DNA of 64,000 nt, from contig CM063502.1 in assembly GCA_032207245.1 (NCBI GenBank), positions 50,670,117 through 50,734,116 on the forward strand. The letters are read 5' to 3'. Below, one piece after another: positions 12,120 to 25,730 of this stretch; within the stretch, counting starts at the first letter, position 1, and the number at the start of each line of letters is the position of its first letter. A model generated the notes under the pieces. The model made no database searches, was not told the DNA's origin, and saw nothing but the letters and a program-made list of their open reading frames with translations. The DNA is from Pardosa pseudoannulata. Taxonomy: Eukaryota; Arthropoda; Arachnida; Araneae; Lycosidae. The translations under genes and the position numbers were made by a program.

Positions 12120-13258
12120 CACAAATAACTCCCTATACGCTGAAACCTGAATGCGTGCATATTTGTACTGGTATAATCAAGTCCAGAAAAGCTGTGTGAA
12201 TATATGATATTAATGGTGTAAGTGCATTAAAAATGTAATAAATAAAAACTCGATAAATGTAGATTAACTGCTTACTAAACTACAATCATAAAAACTTCTT
12301 TCCAATCAATTAATAATTTTCAACTTTTAAAATACTTAATTTTTAATTTTAAACATTCGTCCACTTTTTCACCAATATATTGCTAATTACCTATTAAATT
12401 TTCAAGCAGATTGATTAAAAGCAAAAATAAATTAGTTTTGAAAGTCCCCTGTTTCGTTAAATACTTTACAACCTCTTCAGTATTTTCAGAACCAAAGTCA
12501 TGCACTTTGTGTAATATATTTCATTAATTTAGTAAGAAAAATAAATCAATCCGTTTCACATAAATAATGCAGTATTCACTGACAAAGTAAATATATGCAC
12601 ATTTTGCACTCTGGTGATTGAAGTCAGAGAATTGTGCGCATATAAGCACTAACGATGTAATTAGATTAATGATACAATGAATCAAAAGCACAAATAACTC
12701 TCTATACGCTGACAACGTGAATGGGTGCATATTTGTGCTGGTATAATCAAGTCCAGAAACGCTGTGTGCATATGACATTAGTGGTGTAAATGGATTAAAA
12801 ACTTAATAAATAAAAAAAACTCGATAATTGTAGATTAACTGCATTCTAAACTACAATCATAAAAGCTTCTTTCCAATCAATTAATAATTTTCAACTATTA
12901 AAATACTTAATTTTTAATCTTGAACATTCGTCCACTTTTTCACCAATATATGGCGAATGACCTATTAAATTTTCAAGCAAATTGAATAAAAGAAAAAAGA
13001 AAAAAAAAGTTTTGAAAGTCCCCTGTTTTGCTAAATACTTTACAACCTCTTCAGTATTTTCAGAACCGAAGTCATACACTTTGTGTAATATATTTCATTA
13101 ATTTAGTAAGACAAATAAATCAATCCGTTTCATACAAATAATGCAATATTCACTGAGAAAGTAAATATGCGCACATTTTGCACTCTGGTGATTGAAGTCA
13201 GAGAATTGCGCACATATATAAGCACTAACGATGTAATTAGATTAATGATACAATGAAC
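12120..13258. repeat. Dimeric satellite, 569-bp higher-order unit, two copies
   Basis: CACAAATAACT begins units at 12120 and 12689, and the copies align over their whole length. Within each unit the two halves are themselves related (TATACGCTGA...GGTATAATCAAGTCCAG versus TATTCACTGA...GGTGATTGAAGTCAGAG), which gives a ~285-bp monomer organised as dimers. Related sequence also lies just upstream at about 11990-12119. Confidence 0.8.
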
Positions 13259-13747
13259 TAAAATATGTTACGAATTTTATTAAACTGCGTAATAGAGTAC
13301 AGTCTTAGCAACTCGTTATTTTAGCAAAAAATAAAATGAAATAACGAGCAAAAATCAAAACAGCATTTAAACTCAGTGATTATAAAAATCTTTTTGCTTT
13401 ACTTTAAATATAAATAACTCTAACTAGTTATTTTTAGACTGAGTGATAAATATTCCTTAATAGTTTCTTCTACTGTGTTTCTACATTATTTAGCGGTGAA
13501 CAAGTAATGCTATAAAAAAATAAATAAATAATTTAATTCAAAATAGCCTTTAAATATTATCTCCGAATTTTTTTTCTTCTATTACATTAATTATATAGCA
13601 TGTAGTTATATTTTTTTTATATTCTTAAAAAATACTAAATATTACGTAATATTTTTTCTGTTTTTGTACATTACTGATATTAAACAAGTCATACTGTAAA
13701 AATTGAATTAAAAAAACGCAGCATTTTTCCTAAAATCTTTCCGTTTC

Positions 13748-13749
<2 letters not shown>

Positions 13750-13826
<77 letters not shown>

Positions 13827-13964
13827 ATATATATACATACGTATATATATATATTATATATATATAATTATAAAAATATATATATACATACGTATATATA
13901 AATATATATATATATAAATATTTAAATATATATATATATAAATATATATCCTAATTCTATATAA

Positions 13965-14044
<80 letters not shown>

Positions 14045-14045
14045 A
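13750..14045. repeat. Interrupted (TA)n microsatellite within the satellite
   Basis: Nearly pure TA dinucleotide with short interruptions (AAATA, CATACG). It is flanked by satellite-unit sequence on both sides. The long alternating I/Y frames through it are artefacts. Confidence 0.95.
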
Positions 14046-15647
14046 ACTCTAAAATATCTAGTTATCTTTTTTTTGATAATAATTGATAAACAACATTTTT
14101 CTGCTTTATCTCTGTTTCTGAACAAATAATGCTATAAAAAATTTCAAAACAACATTTAAATTTATCTCTCCTAAAATTATTCCTAATTCTATTAAGCAAA
14201 TAACATGATATCTAGTTATCTTTTTTAGTAGTCTTAAAATGTTAAATATTCTGTAATACTTATTTTTTACATTATCTAATGCTTAACCAGTAACACTGTA
14301 AAAACATAATAATAATTACATAATAATTCGAAACAACATTTTTCTGCTTTATCTCTTTTTCTAAACAAGTAATGCTATAAAATTTTTTTCAAAACAGCAT
14401 TTAAACTCAGCTATCCTAAAAATCCTTTCTATTGTATCATACAAATAACTCCATGATATCTAGTTATCTTTTTTAGTAGTCTTAAAATTCTAAATATTCT
14501 GTAATAGTTTTCCTCTTTTATACATTATCTGATACTGAACAAATAACAATATACAAAAATATATAAATTGTAGTGATAAGGAAATAATACAAAACAACAT
14601 TTTAACTAAAATTCTTTCGATCGTATCATACAAATAACTCCATAATATCTAGTTATCTTTTTTTAATAGTCTTAACAATGCTAAATATTCTGTAATTTTT
14701 TTTTCTTTTTTATACATTATCTGATACTGAACAAATAACAATATACAAAAACATACAAATTGTAATGGTAAGCTCAGCTATTCTAAAAATCTTTATGCTT
14801 CTAATATACAAATAAATAACTCTATATCTAGTTATCTGATGTATTTTTTGATAGAATTAAAAAATGCTAAATATTCTGGAATACTCTTTTTCTTTTCTAT
14901 ATTATCTAATACTGAACAAGTAACACTATACAAAACATAATACTAATAAAATAATTCCAAACAACACATAAGCTCAGCTATTCTAAAAATCCTTATGCTT
15001 CTAATATACAAATAAATAACTCTATATCTAGTTATCTGTTGCTTGTTTTTTTTTTTTTTTTTTGATAGAATTAAAAAATGTTAAATATTCTGGAATATGT
15101 TTTTCTCTCTTCTATATTATCTAATACTGAATAAGTAACACTATACAAAAATAATAGTAATAAAATAATTCCAAACAAAACTTAAGCTGAGCTATTCTAA
15201 AAATCCTTATGCTTCTAATATACAAATAAATAACTCTATATCTAGTTATCTGATGTATTTTTTAATAGAATTAAAAAATGCTAAATATTCTGGAATGCTT
15301 TTTTTCTTATCTATATTATCTAATACTGAATAGGTAACACTATACAAAAATAATAGTAATAAAATAATTCCAAACAACACTTAAGCTGAGCTATCCTAAA
15401 AATCCTTATGCTTCTAATATACAAATAAATAACTCTATATCTTGTTACCCTTTTTTTTTTTGATAGAATTTTAAAAAAATGCTAAATATTCTGGGATATT
15501 TTTTTCTCTTTTCTATATTATCTAATACTGAACAAGTAACACTATACAAAAAATAATACTAATAAAATAATTCCAAACAAAACTTTAACTCAGCTATAGT
15601 AAAAATACTTATGTTTCTAATGTACGAATAAATAACTCTATATCTAG

Positions 15648-15751
<104 letters not shown>

Positions 15752-16669
15752 ATAGAATTAAAAAATGCTAAATATTCTGGAATACTTTTTTCTCGTTTCT
15801 ATATTATCTAATACTGAACAAGTAACACTGTACAAAAAATAATACTAATAAAATAATTCCAAACAACACTTGAGCTCAGCTATCCTAAAAATTCTTATGC
15901 TTCTAATGTACAAATAAATAACTTTATATCTAGTTATCTGGTTTTTTTTTTGACAGAATTAAAAAAATGCTAAATATTCTGGAATACTTTTTTCTCTTTT
16001 CTATATTATCTGATACTAAACAAGTAACACTATACAAAAAATAATACTAATAAAATAATTCCAAATAACACTTAAGCTCAGCTCTCCTAAAAATCCTTAT
16101 GCTTCTAATATACAAATAAATAACTCTATATCTAGTTATCTGTTTTTTTTTTGATAGAATTAAAAAATGCTGAATATTCTGGAATACTTTTTTCTCTTTT
16201 CTATATTATCTGATACTAAACAAGTAACACTATACAAAAAATAATACTAATAAAATAATTCCAAATAACACTTAAGCTCAGCTCTCCTAAAAATCCTTAT
16301 GCTTTTAATATACAAATAAATAACTCTATATCTAGTTAAATGTTTTTTTTTTGATAGAATTAAAAAATGCTGAATATTCTGGAATACTTTTTTCTCTTAT
16401 TCTATTATTGCTAAACAAGTAACACTATACAAAAAATAATACTAATAAAATAATTCCAAATAACACTTAAGCTCAGCTCTCCTAAAAATCCTTATGCTTT
16501 TAATATACAAATAAATAACTCTATATCTAGTTAAATGTTTTTTTTTTTATAGAAAATAAAAAATGCTAAATATTCTGGAATACTGTTTTCTATATTATTT
16601 ATTTCTGAAAAATTAATACTATACAAAAATAAATCCATAAATATAATTCGAAAGATAATTTGAACTAAC

Positions 16670-16777
16670 CGTTCCCAAAAAGCCGGCTGTTCCCGTGATA
16701 AAGAGAGATTTCCCCTCGTAGAATTCAGCGATCTCACTGTTGGGTCTGGGAGAATCCTTTTGCTCCTTCACTTCCAT
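16670..16777 (-). CDS. Fatty acyl-CoA reductase, first coding exon (partial gene)
   Basis: This 36-codon exon encodes the N-terminus of a fatty acyl-CoA reductase, an NADPH-dependent enzyme that reduces fatty acyl-CoAs to fatty alcohols for waxes, ether lipids or pheromones. After a short acidic lead comes EIAEFYEGKSLFITGTAGFL, containing the FY-x-GKS start and the GxxGFLG dinucleotide-binding loop (residues 29-35) of the Rossmann fold. The ATG context is favourable (CAAAATGG). Translation runs in frame to ACG and then reaches the splice donor GTTAGT at 16669 downward, intron phase 0. Family members usually have lysine after GFLG; here it is threonine. No later exon was found in the 16.6 kb downstream, so the rest lies outside the window and intron 1 is very long. 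The exon assignment rests on motif recognition only. Confidence 0.82.
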
Positions 16778-16794
16778 TTTGGGGAAAGTGTGGA

Positions 16795-16860
16795 ATGCAA
16801 GTGGACGCTGGTTCTTTTAAAAGCTCTCGATTGGGGAAAGGCGCCCTCTCACACTATCAG
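16795..16860 (-). promoter_or_regulatory. Likely core promoter of the reductase gene
   Basis: On the minus strand a TATA-like TTTTAAAAG (complement of about 16817-16825) lies ~40-48 bases before the ATG. A start of transcription about 25-30 bases on would fall near 16795 and give a very short 5' UTR. The surrounding sequence is GC-richer than the intron. The start site is inferred. Confidence 0.35.
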
Positions 16861-17482
16861 TTTCCGATTACTGTTTTCTGTCAGATTTAGGATGATCCCA
16901 CATTAAAGGTCACGCGCACCTCAGCAAAGTTAGCATTGTTTACCGTTTGGGCTTTGATAGTTGTGATACCCCAAACTGTGAGTTCATTTACGGTAAGATA
17001 AATTTTAATTATGCAGGAAAGATAGGGTAAATATTTTTGCATGAGGAAAACATATATGACCTTATAAATAACCTACCGGGAAATAAACATGATAAAAATA
17101 AATCTTTTGCTAACATAACAGATGGAGTTGAGAAAAAGTATCCACAAGTATACTCTCTTATCGTAATGGATTGTATAATTTATTAGCGAGAATTATATAA
17201 TATTATTCCTATGAAAGTTCATCAGCATTGTTGTGGATGCGTGTTTTTAATTTGAATATGAAACTAAAAATTTTAGTTTAAGAGATAAATTAACTGTTTT
17301 CATTAATTTCATTATTATATTTATATTTGCTTCCTTGTACAAAGTATAGGAAGCTGTAAATTATTGCAAATTATTATTACGTATTGTAAATTCAGAAAAA
17401 AATCAGTCTTCAGATTTCAACAGAAATCTCCATTTTGACCATGACTGAATTAATCTTGGCAACTTTCAGTATTACGTCTGTA
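16861..17482. other. Upstream flank of the reductase gene
   Basis: No gene recognised. The part nearest the promoter (to ~16990) is GC-richer; beyond it the sequence is AT-rich. Confidence 0.3.
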
Positions 17483-18716
17483 TATAAACTGTCGACCAAT
17501 AAGTATTTGAACACCTGTGATAGAAAAGAAAAACTAACTTTATTCAAAACCAATAGTTGGTAGAGCCTCCACGAGAGGCAATTACAGCGTGAACCCTTCG
17601 GGGCATACTTTCCAAAAGTCTTTGTATTACAGCTAGTGGTATTGTCTTCCACCCGGCTTGGAGTAGACGTACAAGTTCCTTCACCGATTTTGTACGGGTA
17701 GTGCACAACTTAATTCGGCTATTCAACTCGTCACAGAGGTCCTCGATAGGGTTCAGGTCTGGGCTCTGGGCAGGCCAGTCCATTCGATGAACTCCATTGG
17801 CACCATACCAAGCCTTGGTTAACCTCGAAACATGACAATTGGCATTATCGTCCTGAAAGTAACAGGGGTCCAACCCGTAAAACTGCCACAACTTAGGAAG
17901 CACATTGTCCTCCAAAATAACGCAGTAGGCATTGGCGTTGAGCTTATCTTGAAAAGGGACCAAGGGTTCCAGTCCATACTAAGAGAAACACCCCCAAACC
18001 ATAATTACACCTCCGCCGAACTGTTGGCACAATGCATTCTGGCAGGAGACGTTCTCCAGGTAGACGCCAGACCTAGACCCTGCCATCCGAACGGTAAAGA
18101 GTGAACCTTGATTCGTCGCTCCAAAGAACCCGTTTCCACTGATCTACGGTCCAATTTCGATGTACTTTGTACCATATTAACAGAGCAGCGCGGTTGGACT
18201 TTGTGATCAAAGGCTTATGGGCAGCAGCACGACCAGATGTGCTTCCTTACGGAGAAAGTAGATGTGCTTCCTTACGGATGGTATTCATTGAAACAATACT
18301 CCCGGATGCCTGTTGAAACTCTTCGCGGATGAGGGTCATCGGTTGGATGTGGTTCTTCCGAATTTATCTGGACAGCACTCGTCGGTTTCTATCTCCCAGT
18401 TTCGTTGGTCTGCCAACTCAGGGCACATTCCAACAATCACCGCTCAGCTTCCACTTCTTAATCACATAGGCCACTGTCGATTTTGGGTACTTCAGATCAT
18501 TAGATATGTCCCTTAAGGATCGGCCACATTTGTGATACCCGATTATTATATCTTTCTCAAAATCAGAGAGCTCCGAATTGCGCGGCATCTTACATGCGAC
18601 TAATGCCGATGCTGTTTCCTACATGATGTATAACGACGAAGGCCGTGACGTACCTCAGGACCGCAGATATCTTCATTTGCATAGGTGTCCAAATACTTAT
18701 TAGTAGAAAGTGTATA
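17483..18716 (-). mobile_element. Tc1-like transposon, 1.23 kb, decayed
   Basis: The ends are inverted copies: left TATAAACTGTCGACCAATAAG and, read from the right, TATACACTTTCTACTAATAAG, followed on both sides by GTATTTGRACACCTRTG. TA stands at both edges as expected for the TA target. The single gene inside is broken (see the pseudogene). Length and structure are typical for Tc1 elements (1.2-1.7 kb). Confidence 0.92.
17544..18588 (-). pseudogene. Tc1-family transposase pseudogene (DD34E)
   Basis: The transposase cuts and pastes the element. It starts MPRNSELSDFEKDIIIGYHK, the N-terminal helix-turn-helix region, and runs ~348 codons to GGSTNYWF, the normal family length. The catalytic triad can be read: WSDESRF, then FQDDNA, then SPDLNPIE, with 34 residues between the second D and E. 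The GGG...VMVWGCFS signature is present. Breaks: nonsense codons after WNVP, after VLSR, after SDGRV and after VWGCFS; a one-base loss near 18018; and a ~25-bp direct duplication (AGATGTGCTTCCTTACGGA at 18236 and 18261). It cannot make a full protein. The intact 3' part (17544-17990) is only a fragment. Confidence 0.93.
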
Positions 18717-19350
18717 ATGTGTAACAACGAATTATGCCAAATCTCTCTGAAAAAATACAGAGCGCAATGTAAATATATTCGAAGAAGGGCAGGTCAGGGT
18801 GCGGAGACTTTTCTACCAATTTTGCCTCAAATCGTTGCACATTATTAACAATATTGTCAGATTAAACGGTTCAGGGCTCTCAAATGGTCCCCTTACTCCT
18901 CCAAGTCCGTTTTTGTCCCAGTGGTATGTTTTTTTTTAACAACTTTAAAAAGTGGAATAGTGATTGTGCAAAACTGCAAATTCTTTGTTAAATGGCGATT
19001 ATTTTTGGGTCCAGAAATGGGAATTTTTAAAAAAAAATCTTTATAATTATTTTTTAAAGAAAGATTCTTGATAAATTAATTTGGTCTATCCAACCAAACA
19101 AACAAGAACCAACCAACTCACAATTCCAACCAAAAAATAGACAACGACGGTACCGGTCCAGCTAAACCATCAATAGTGTAAGTGGAACTGAAAAGATACT
19201 AGCAGTCTTCGACTATTTCAGATTTCCAAATTAGATACGTATTTAAAATTGTTACATTGAGTGCTGTTGAACAAGAAAATTTCGTTCGGAAAACTCACGA
19301 CTTGTTAATATTTTTTCTTTAGATTTAATATATTTAGTTTTAATTTTTGT
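18717..19350. other. No gene recognised
   Basis: AT-rich sequence without recognised genes or bounded repeats. Confidence 0.3.
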
Positions 19351-19365
19351 TTACATATGCTTACA

Positions 19366-19785
19366 GGGGGGTGGGGTAATGAGTCTCCTCAGCAGTGCTA
19401 CGGCGCAGCTCTGGGGATGAGCCTCAGGGTGTTGTACTACGGTACTTCACCTAGGACAGCTATCGGCCTCCTCGTGGCGCCCCCTGGTAACTAGGAGTGT
19501 CCCTCCTAGGCCAATGATAGCCGTCTGCAACCTCAAGGGGTATACCTCCTTTAGGTATACTCGGGTTTCACGAACCCGGGGTTTCCTGAGTGATCCTTCT
19601 CTTCAGACTTCCCTGGTAGTCACGAACTTACTTTGTAGTATTGTTCCTTACTGGGGTCGTCAACATCATTCTCGAACCATGACGGAACTCTCGTAGGTCA
19701 GCAACACCTTGTGGTGTGGTGATTACCGTCGTGGCGACCATTCATACAGACTGTATGGCTCCGGCCGGGACAGGGTTAAACACAC
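19366..19785. mobile_element. 420-bp retroposed insert of unknown family
   Basis: A GC-rich block with a perfect 15-bp target duplication, TTACATATGCTTACA, at 19351-19365 and 19786-19800. It begins GGGGGTGGGGTAATGAG and ends GGACAGGGTTAAACACAC. It contains several short hairpins: CTAGGAGTG/CCTCCTAGG, GGTATACCTCC/TTAGGTATACT, CGGGTTTCACGAACCCG. It matches neither SINE family here and shows no A/B boxes I can trust. A 5'-truncated LINE 3' end or an unfamiliar structured SINE are the main options. The 60-codon frame at 19514-19696 is not recognised. Confidence 0.75.
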
Positions 19786-19800
19786 TTACATATGCTTACA

Positions 19801-20329
19801 AAATTTATACATTTGGGGAAAAAATGAAAAAAAAAAGATTCGAATGGTCATCAAAAGTCATTAAATGCTATTTGAATTATATCCTTTAAAAATGGGTCCT
19901 CGAAGTCCTTAATTTTAAACTAGGTCTCAGAAAAAAACCCTTTAAAATATGTAAATTTCTTAATTCTTCTCGTGACCCATTTCGTTTAGTGAAATGATTT
20001 CAATTCTTGGCTTTATATGTTTCATCTGACCGCCAACGTATGTAGTTTTGATCCATGTATTGTCAGCTTACAAGCAAAGAACTAGTGCAACGACAATTTA
20101 TCCATGGAATTATTCAGTAGCATAACGTAGGAGGGCACTCAGTCGGTCGGCGGTAAAATTCCTATAGACATAGGCACATATTTTTTATGGGGTACCTATG
20201 AGCTGAAAGCTCCTCAACGCCAGCAATGAAATTGGCATGTAAGGAACATTAGCACTTGGGGATTGATAAATTAAAATAAAAACTTTTAAAAGAGTTAAAA
20301 TTTAAAGATAAAATTCTTATAGTTGATTC

Positions 20330-20330
<1 letters not shown>
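19801..20330. other. No gene recognised
   Basis: AT-rich sequence leading into a long TA microsatellite. No gene or bounded repeat seen. Confidence 0.3.
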
Positions 20331-21905
<1,575 letters not shown>

Positions 21906-21918
21906 GATTCAAAGATAG

Positions 21919-21976
21919 GTTTGGTTTGGTTTGGTTTGGAGCACAACGGTCTACTTTTTGCAACACGAGGGATAAA
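21919..21976 (-). mobile_element. 5'-truncated family-A SINE
   Basis: Minus-strand copy of the last ~58 bases of the family (GGTTTGGTTTGG tail, ACGGTCTACTTTTTGCAACA). The 12-bp target duplication GATTCAAAGATA occurs at 21906-21917 and 21977-21988. A truncation that keeps the 3' end fits target-primed reverse transcription. Confidence 0.9.
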
Positions 21977-21989
21977 GATTCAAAGATAG

Positions 21990-22807
21990 AATTTCCCCAC
22001 TTTCGTAATCCCGATTTATTTCGTGAAAAACTTCTGCCTTTGAAAGACACAAATACTTAAGAGCGAGTAAGGCTGAAAAGTACGAAAGACCACATACACA
22101 CCCTTCAGAAATTATAGAATTTTGTAAATAAATAACTTCAAATTTTAGTAAATTCTGGGTAGTCACTATATAAGATCTGGGTGGATCTATGTTAATCTAT
22201 ATGGGAAATCGTTGTAGATCTGGGTAGTTTGTAATGAAAGATTTATTTAAACCTTTTCCATACAGCGGAAAATTATGCAAGTTATGCGTGACATAATTTT
22301 TAATAAAAGCGCAAAAATAGAGTTAAGTTTTAATTTCTGGTGAAAGTCTTTCATGTAATTGTCACATTTTTTGCTTCTTACTAGCAAATTTAAGAACTAT
22401 AAAAACAAAAAGGAAACGTGTATCTTTTAAGAAAATGTAAACCCGAGAATGGTTCCCTTAAAAAATTAAAAAATATTTTTTTATTCTAATAATACCATCT
22501 CTTCTTAAAATAAAAAAGTGCGTGTGACAAATAAAGGATGCATTGCATAACTGTTGATTAGAAATAACCGTAAGTTAAACGCTATGCAATTGAACTCCGT
22601 GAGACTTTAACATTGAATTTACGATTAACTCTAATTCGCTATAATTAAATGAGTAATTAATTTTGGTGAAATCAGGCCCTAGTTCTATTTTTTATATAAG
22701 ATGAAAAAGGTTTTTTTAAAAGTGCTTTGAACTTTTGGAGATATTGGTTATTTCTAAATTTTGTTGAAGAGGAGAATAAGGAGATTTCACGCAGCATGAC
22801 TCATATG
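21990..22807. other. No gene recognised
   Basis: AT-rich sequence between two SINE fragments. Nothing supportable. Confidence 0.3.
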
Positions 22808-22820
22808 AACTTATGAGATG

Positions 22821-22886
22821 GTTTGGTTTGGTTTGTTTTGGAGTGCTACGGTCTACTTTTTGCAACACGAGGGCTAATGAGACCGC
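22821..22886 (-). mobile_element. 5'-truncated family-A SINE
   Basis: Minus-strand 3' fragment of family A. The 13-bp target duplication AACTTATGAGATG occurs at 22808-22820 and 22887-22899. Confidence 0.9.
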
Positions 22887-23190
22887 AACTTATGAGATGA
22901 TTCTGACTTTAGTTTCAAACAAAAGGAAATTGATTGTTTATTGGCTATCGTATACATGAAAATGAAAGGAAAGGGCATTAAAGTAGTTCGTGACGTTGCT
23001 TGAAATCGCTCTATATACTTGTGTGCAAGTTCTAAACAACTCATTTGTTGTCACACCCTACTAGTTGCTGACTCAACAGTGAACTGAAAATGGGACAGAA
23101 AATATAAATCTGGGGAAAAAAGGTTAAATTTGATGTTTAATTCTTCAATGGCTGACTGATTGTGTGTTTCTTGTTAGTTTCTGGCTTCAT

Positions 23191-23473
23191 GGGGACGTTG
23201 CTAATCGGCCCGAATGTTTGTTGTGACGTTACTTTGACGTCATATTGTGGATATTAGGCGATCAAACGATCAAGCTGACGTCAAAGTGACGTCAAAACGA
23301 ACGTTCGGATCGATTTGCAACGTCCAGAGTAAGGGGCTTACTCTGGACTTTGCGAGTCGGTTCGAACGTTCGTTGTGAAGCTTGATAGTTTGCTCGTATA
23401 ATGTCCACAAGCTGACGTCAAAGTGGCGTCACAACGAAGGTTTGAACCGAACCGCAACATCCAGAGTTAGGGC
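23191..23473. mobile_element. Two tandem copies of the CRE-rich palindromic MITE
   Basis: Copy one (23191-23333) lacks part of its left terminal repeat. Copy two (23334-23473) has both ends, GGGGCTTACTCTGGACTTTGCG and, from the right, GGCCCTAACTCTGGATGTTGCG. TGACGTCA occurs at 23235, 23276, 23287 and 23413. The sequence corresponds to the element at 1069-1209. The copies share the junction CCAGAGTAAGGGGCTTACTC, as if one inserted at the end of the other or recombination joined them. Confidence 0.78.
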
Positions 23474-23635
23474 CTAAGACCCATGATTTTTTTGCCACAA
23501 TCACTTATTAGATCTTAGAGTATCGATAGCTCGCTTAGAGTCATAGCTACGGGGTTCTACACACGACGTTTCAGTGATCAACTATCAGACAAATACTTAT
23601 GGTAAGCAATTATTTTTGTAAAGTTTGGGAATTCT

Positions 23636-23662
23636 TATATATATATATATATATATATATAT
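23636..23662. repeat. Short (TA)n run
   Basis: About 13 TA dinucleotides following AATTCTTA in the left inverted-repeat arm. The matching position of the right arm (near 30270) has no such run, so the expansion came after duplication. Confidence 0.9.
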
Positions 23663-24889
23663 TTACAATTTAACACTGTGAAGTTAATCGAAGGGGGCTT
23701 TAACTTTAAGAATATCGAGTTGTTTCAATAGGGTCACAGCGTTTTCCTACTTACAAACTTGTATGAAAACATGAATGAAATAAAGTGTGTGACTGTATTT
23801 TCACTATTTTGAAAGTTATTCATGCATGTAATATTATTTGTAGCACTTCTTGGTAAATGAAAACTGGAAATCTCATTTTCCTGTGTTTTGAATTCCTTCA
23901 AATTCTATGCATTACAAACTATGTCCAAGTCTTATTTTGCGTTGAATATTCAAGCGTTATGCATACAAATTTTCTGTAATGTGTAAGACAAAACTGTGAA
24001 TGGAATAAGTAAAATGTTGACTTTTTATTTTGTTAAACACAAATATATAAATAATCAAAATGTATTACATTAACCTGCAAATGTCCTTTTTTTTATAAAA
24101 TATAATTCTAGAGGTATCTAAAATTTCCTACACAGGTTTACGTAGAAAGAATTTATAGTACACATTTAGAATAAATTTGAGATGCGAAAATAAACACTTT
24201 ACAGGTTAAAAAATTAAATGATTTGATTACTTTATTCTCATAAACTGATTTAAATTTGATTCTAAATTACAAAGCAATTATATTGTTTACTGTAATAATG
24301 GTTTTCTTTTAAACGAGTGTCTTGTCCCCTTATAATTAAAAAGTGTTTAGATCCATTTTGCTGTTTTTCAAACTATTTTACTTGAACAACTATATATTAA
24401 ATTGCTTTACGTATGCATTCTAGTATGATTAGAAGGTTAAATGTTTGTATTCTGTAGATAAGTTTAATACGTTTACAATCTGCGATTTTTAAGTAATTAT
24501 AAGACTATAAATGCTTTTAAGAGATTAAAAATAGTTTTATGCCTATTAACAAATTCAAGACAGCTTGTGTTTTATATTTGTGTTAATAAATGTGATCAAA
24601 ACGAGTCTCGTTAATTTTAGCAATTTTTTAGTGACCACTTATCTGTAAACTAGTAGCTATTCAAAAATTAAAGAACATGTTCGATTTTGTCAACATATTA
24701 CCATTTCGAAATTTCTAGGAAACGTTTTAAGTTAAGAAAGCACGTTAAAGCTACGATCTAACAGACTTAATAGTTAATGCTTTGATCAGTTTTCTACTAA
24801 TCGGATGACAGAGGGATACTATTCATCCTCATAGAATTTAGTTATAAATGACGAATTACACATTTAAAAAAAATTCTTCATATACATTG

Positions 24890-25059
24890 AGCCGAACGAT
24901 GTCCGAATGGTTAGGTGCTGGCCTTCGGTACTGGAGTTCGTATCACACTGCGGCATGGATATTCATAACAATTGGGAATCGGTTTTAAGCAGTAGGTCCC
25001 TGTCTCATTAGCCCTCGTGTTACAAAAAAGTAGACCACAGCACTCCAAATCAAACCAAA
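24890..25059 (+). mobile_element. Full-length family-A SINE with a damaged B-box
   Basis: Head GCCGAACGATGTCCGAATGG, body and CAAACC tail are present. A deletion has removed part of the B-box region (GTTCGTATCACAC). The 14-bp target duplication CTTCATATACATTG occurs at 24876-24889 and 25060-25073. It is absent from the corresponding place in the right inverted-repeat arm, so it inserted after the arms formed. Confidence 0.92.
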
Positions 25060-25624
25060 CTTCATATACATTGTTTTATTTGGCGATTTAACATTTTAAG
25101 TGGCTAATTTCTTTCTTGATTGTAAATAGGTAATTGTAGATATATTAATGATCAGTGAATTTCTTTAATGAACTAATTGTTTCGTTATTTTGAAATAAAA
25201 ATATATTTACTAGTAATGATATCTGTTGGTAATCATCTATTTGACTACTGTATAATTTTCAGAACTAATTGCCCATCATTCTATATCCTTAACATATGAT
25301 AGTCGTTTATTTATTAAAAATTTCAATGTACTTTCAAGGGTATTTCCCTCTTTGGAACAACACTAAAAGTTTTATAAATTTGATTATTTGTCTCCTTTTC
25401 ATGAGCTTACATTAAAAAATTAATTTTTTTCCTTTCATATAAATCTGATATGAAGTAGTTTTTGCTGGTCAGAGAACTTTAGAAACCATTTATAACTATT
25501 ATTTAAAATGTATGTTGAATTTTTTTCTAGCGTTCTTCTTATTTTATTAATGGGTGAATAATAAATTTTATATAGTCATAATAGTTTTTAAATGTGTTGT
25601 TGTAATTCAGCTGATGTTTATTAC

Positions 25625-25730
25625 CCGTCCTATTGTACCCAATGGAGATTTATTAGTATATGTGTCTGCTCCAAATGCACATATCTAACGGATCTCTTTT
25701 AGGTTGGATTACTTTTCTATATTTCGAAAG
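25625..25730 (+). other. Unusually conserved block ending at a splice-donor-like site
   Basis: This block matches the complement of 28070-28176 far better than the rest of the two arms. It can encode RPIVPNGDLLVYVS and then NAHI-stop in both copies with mostly third-position changes, but the similarity continues past that stop to AAAG|GTAAGTA, a strong splice-donor sequence. It could be an exon of an unknown or noncoding transcript, or a conserved regulatory element. No gene family recognised. Confidence 0.4.

Noticed and set aside
16531..16737. 68-codon minus-strand frame overlapping the reductase exon
   Set aside because: It is a shadow in another frame; the reading from ATG at 16777 gives the reductase Rossmann motif and a splice donor.
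17410..18104. Other frames overlapping the Tc1 transposase (17410-17706 minus, 17832-18104 plus)
   Set aside because: Shadows of the transposase reading frame.
24894..24960. tRNA genes at SINE heads (also 10493, 27004, 35784, 52498)
   Set aside because: They are heads of dispersed elements with target duplications and non-tRNA bodies, not tRNA genes.
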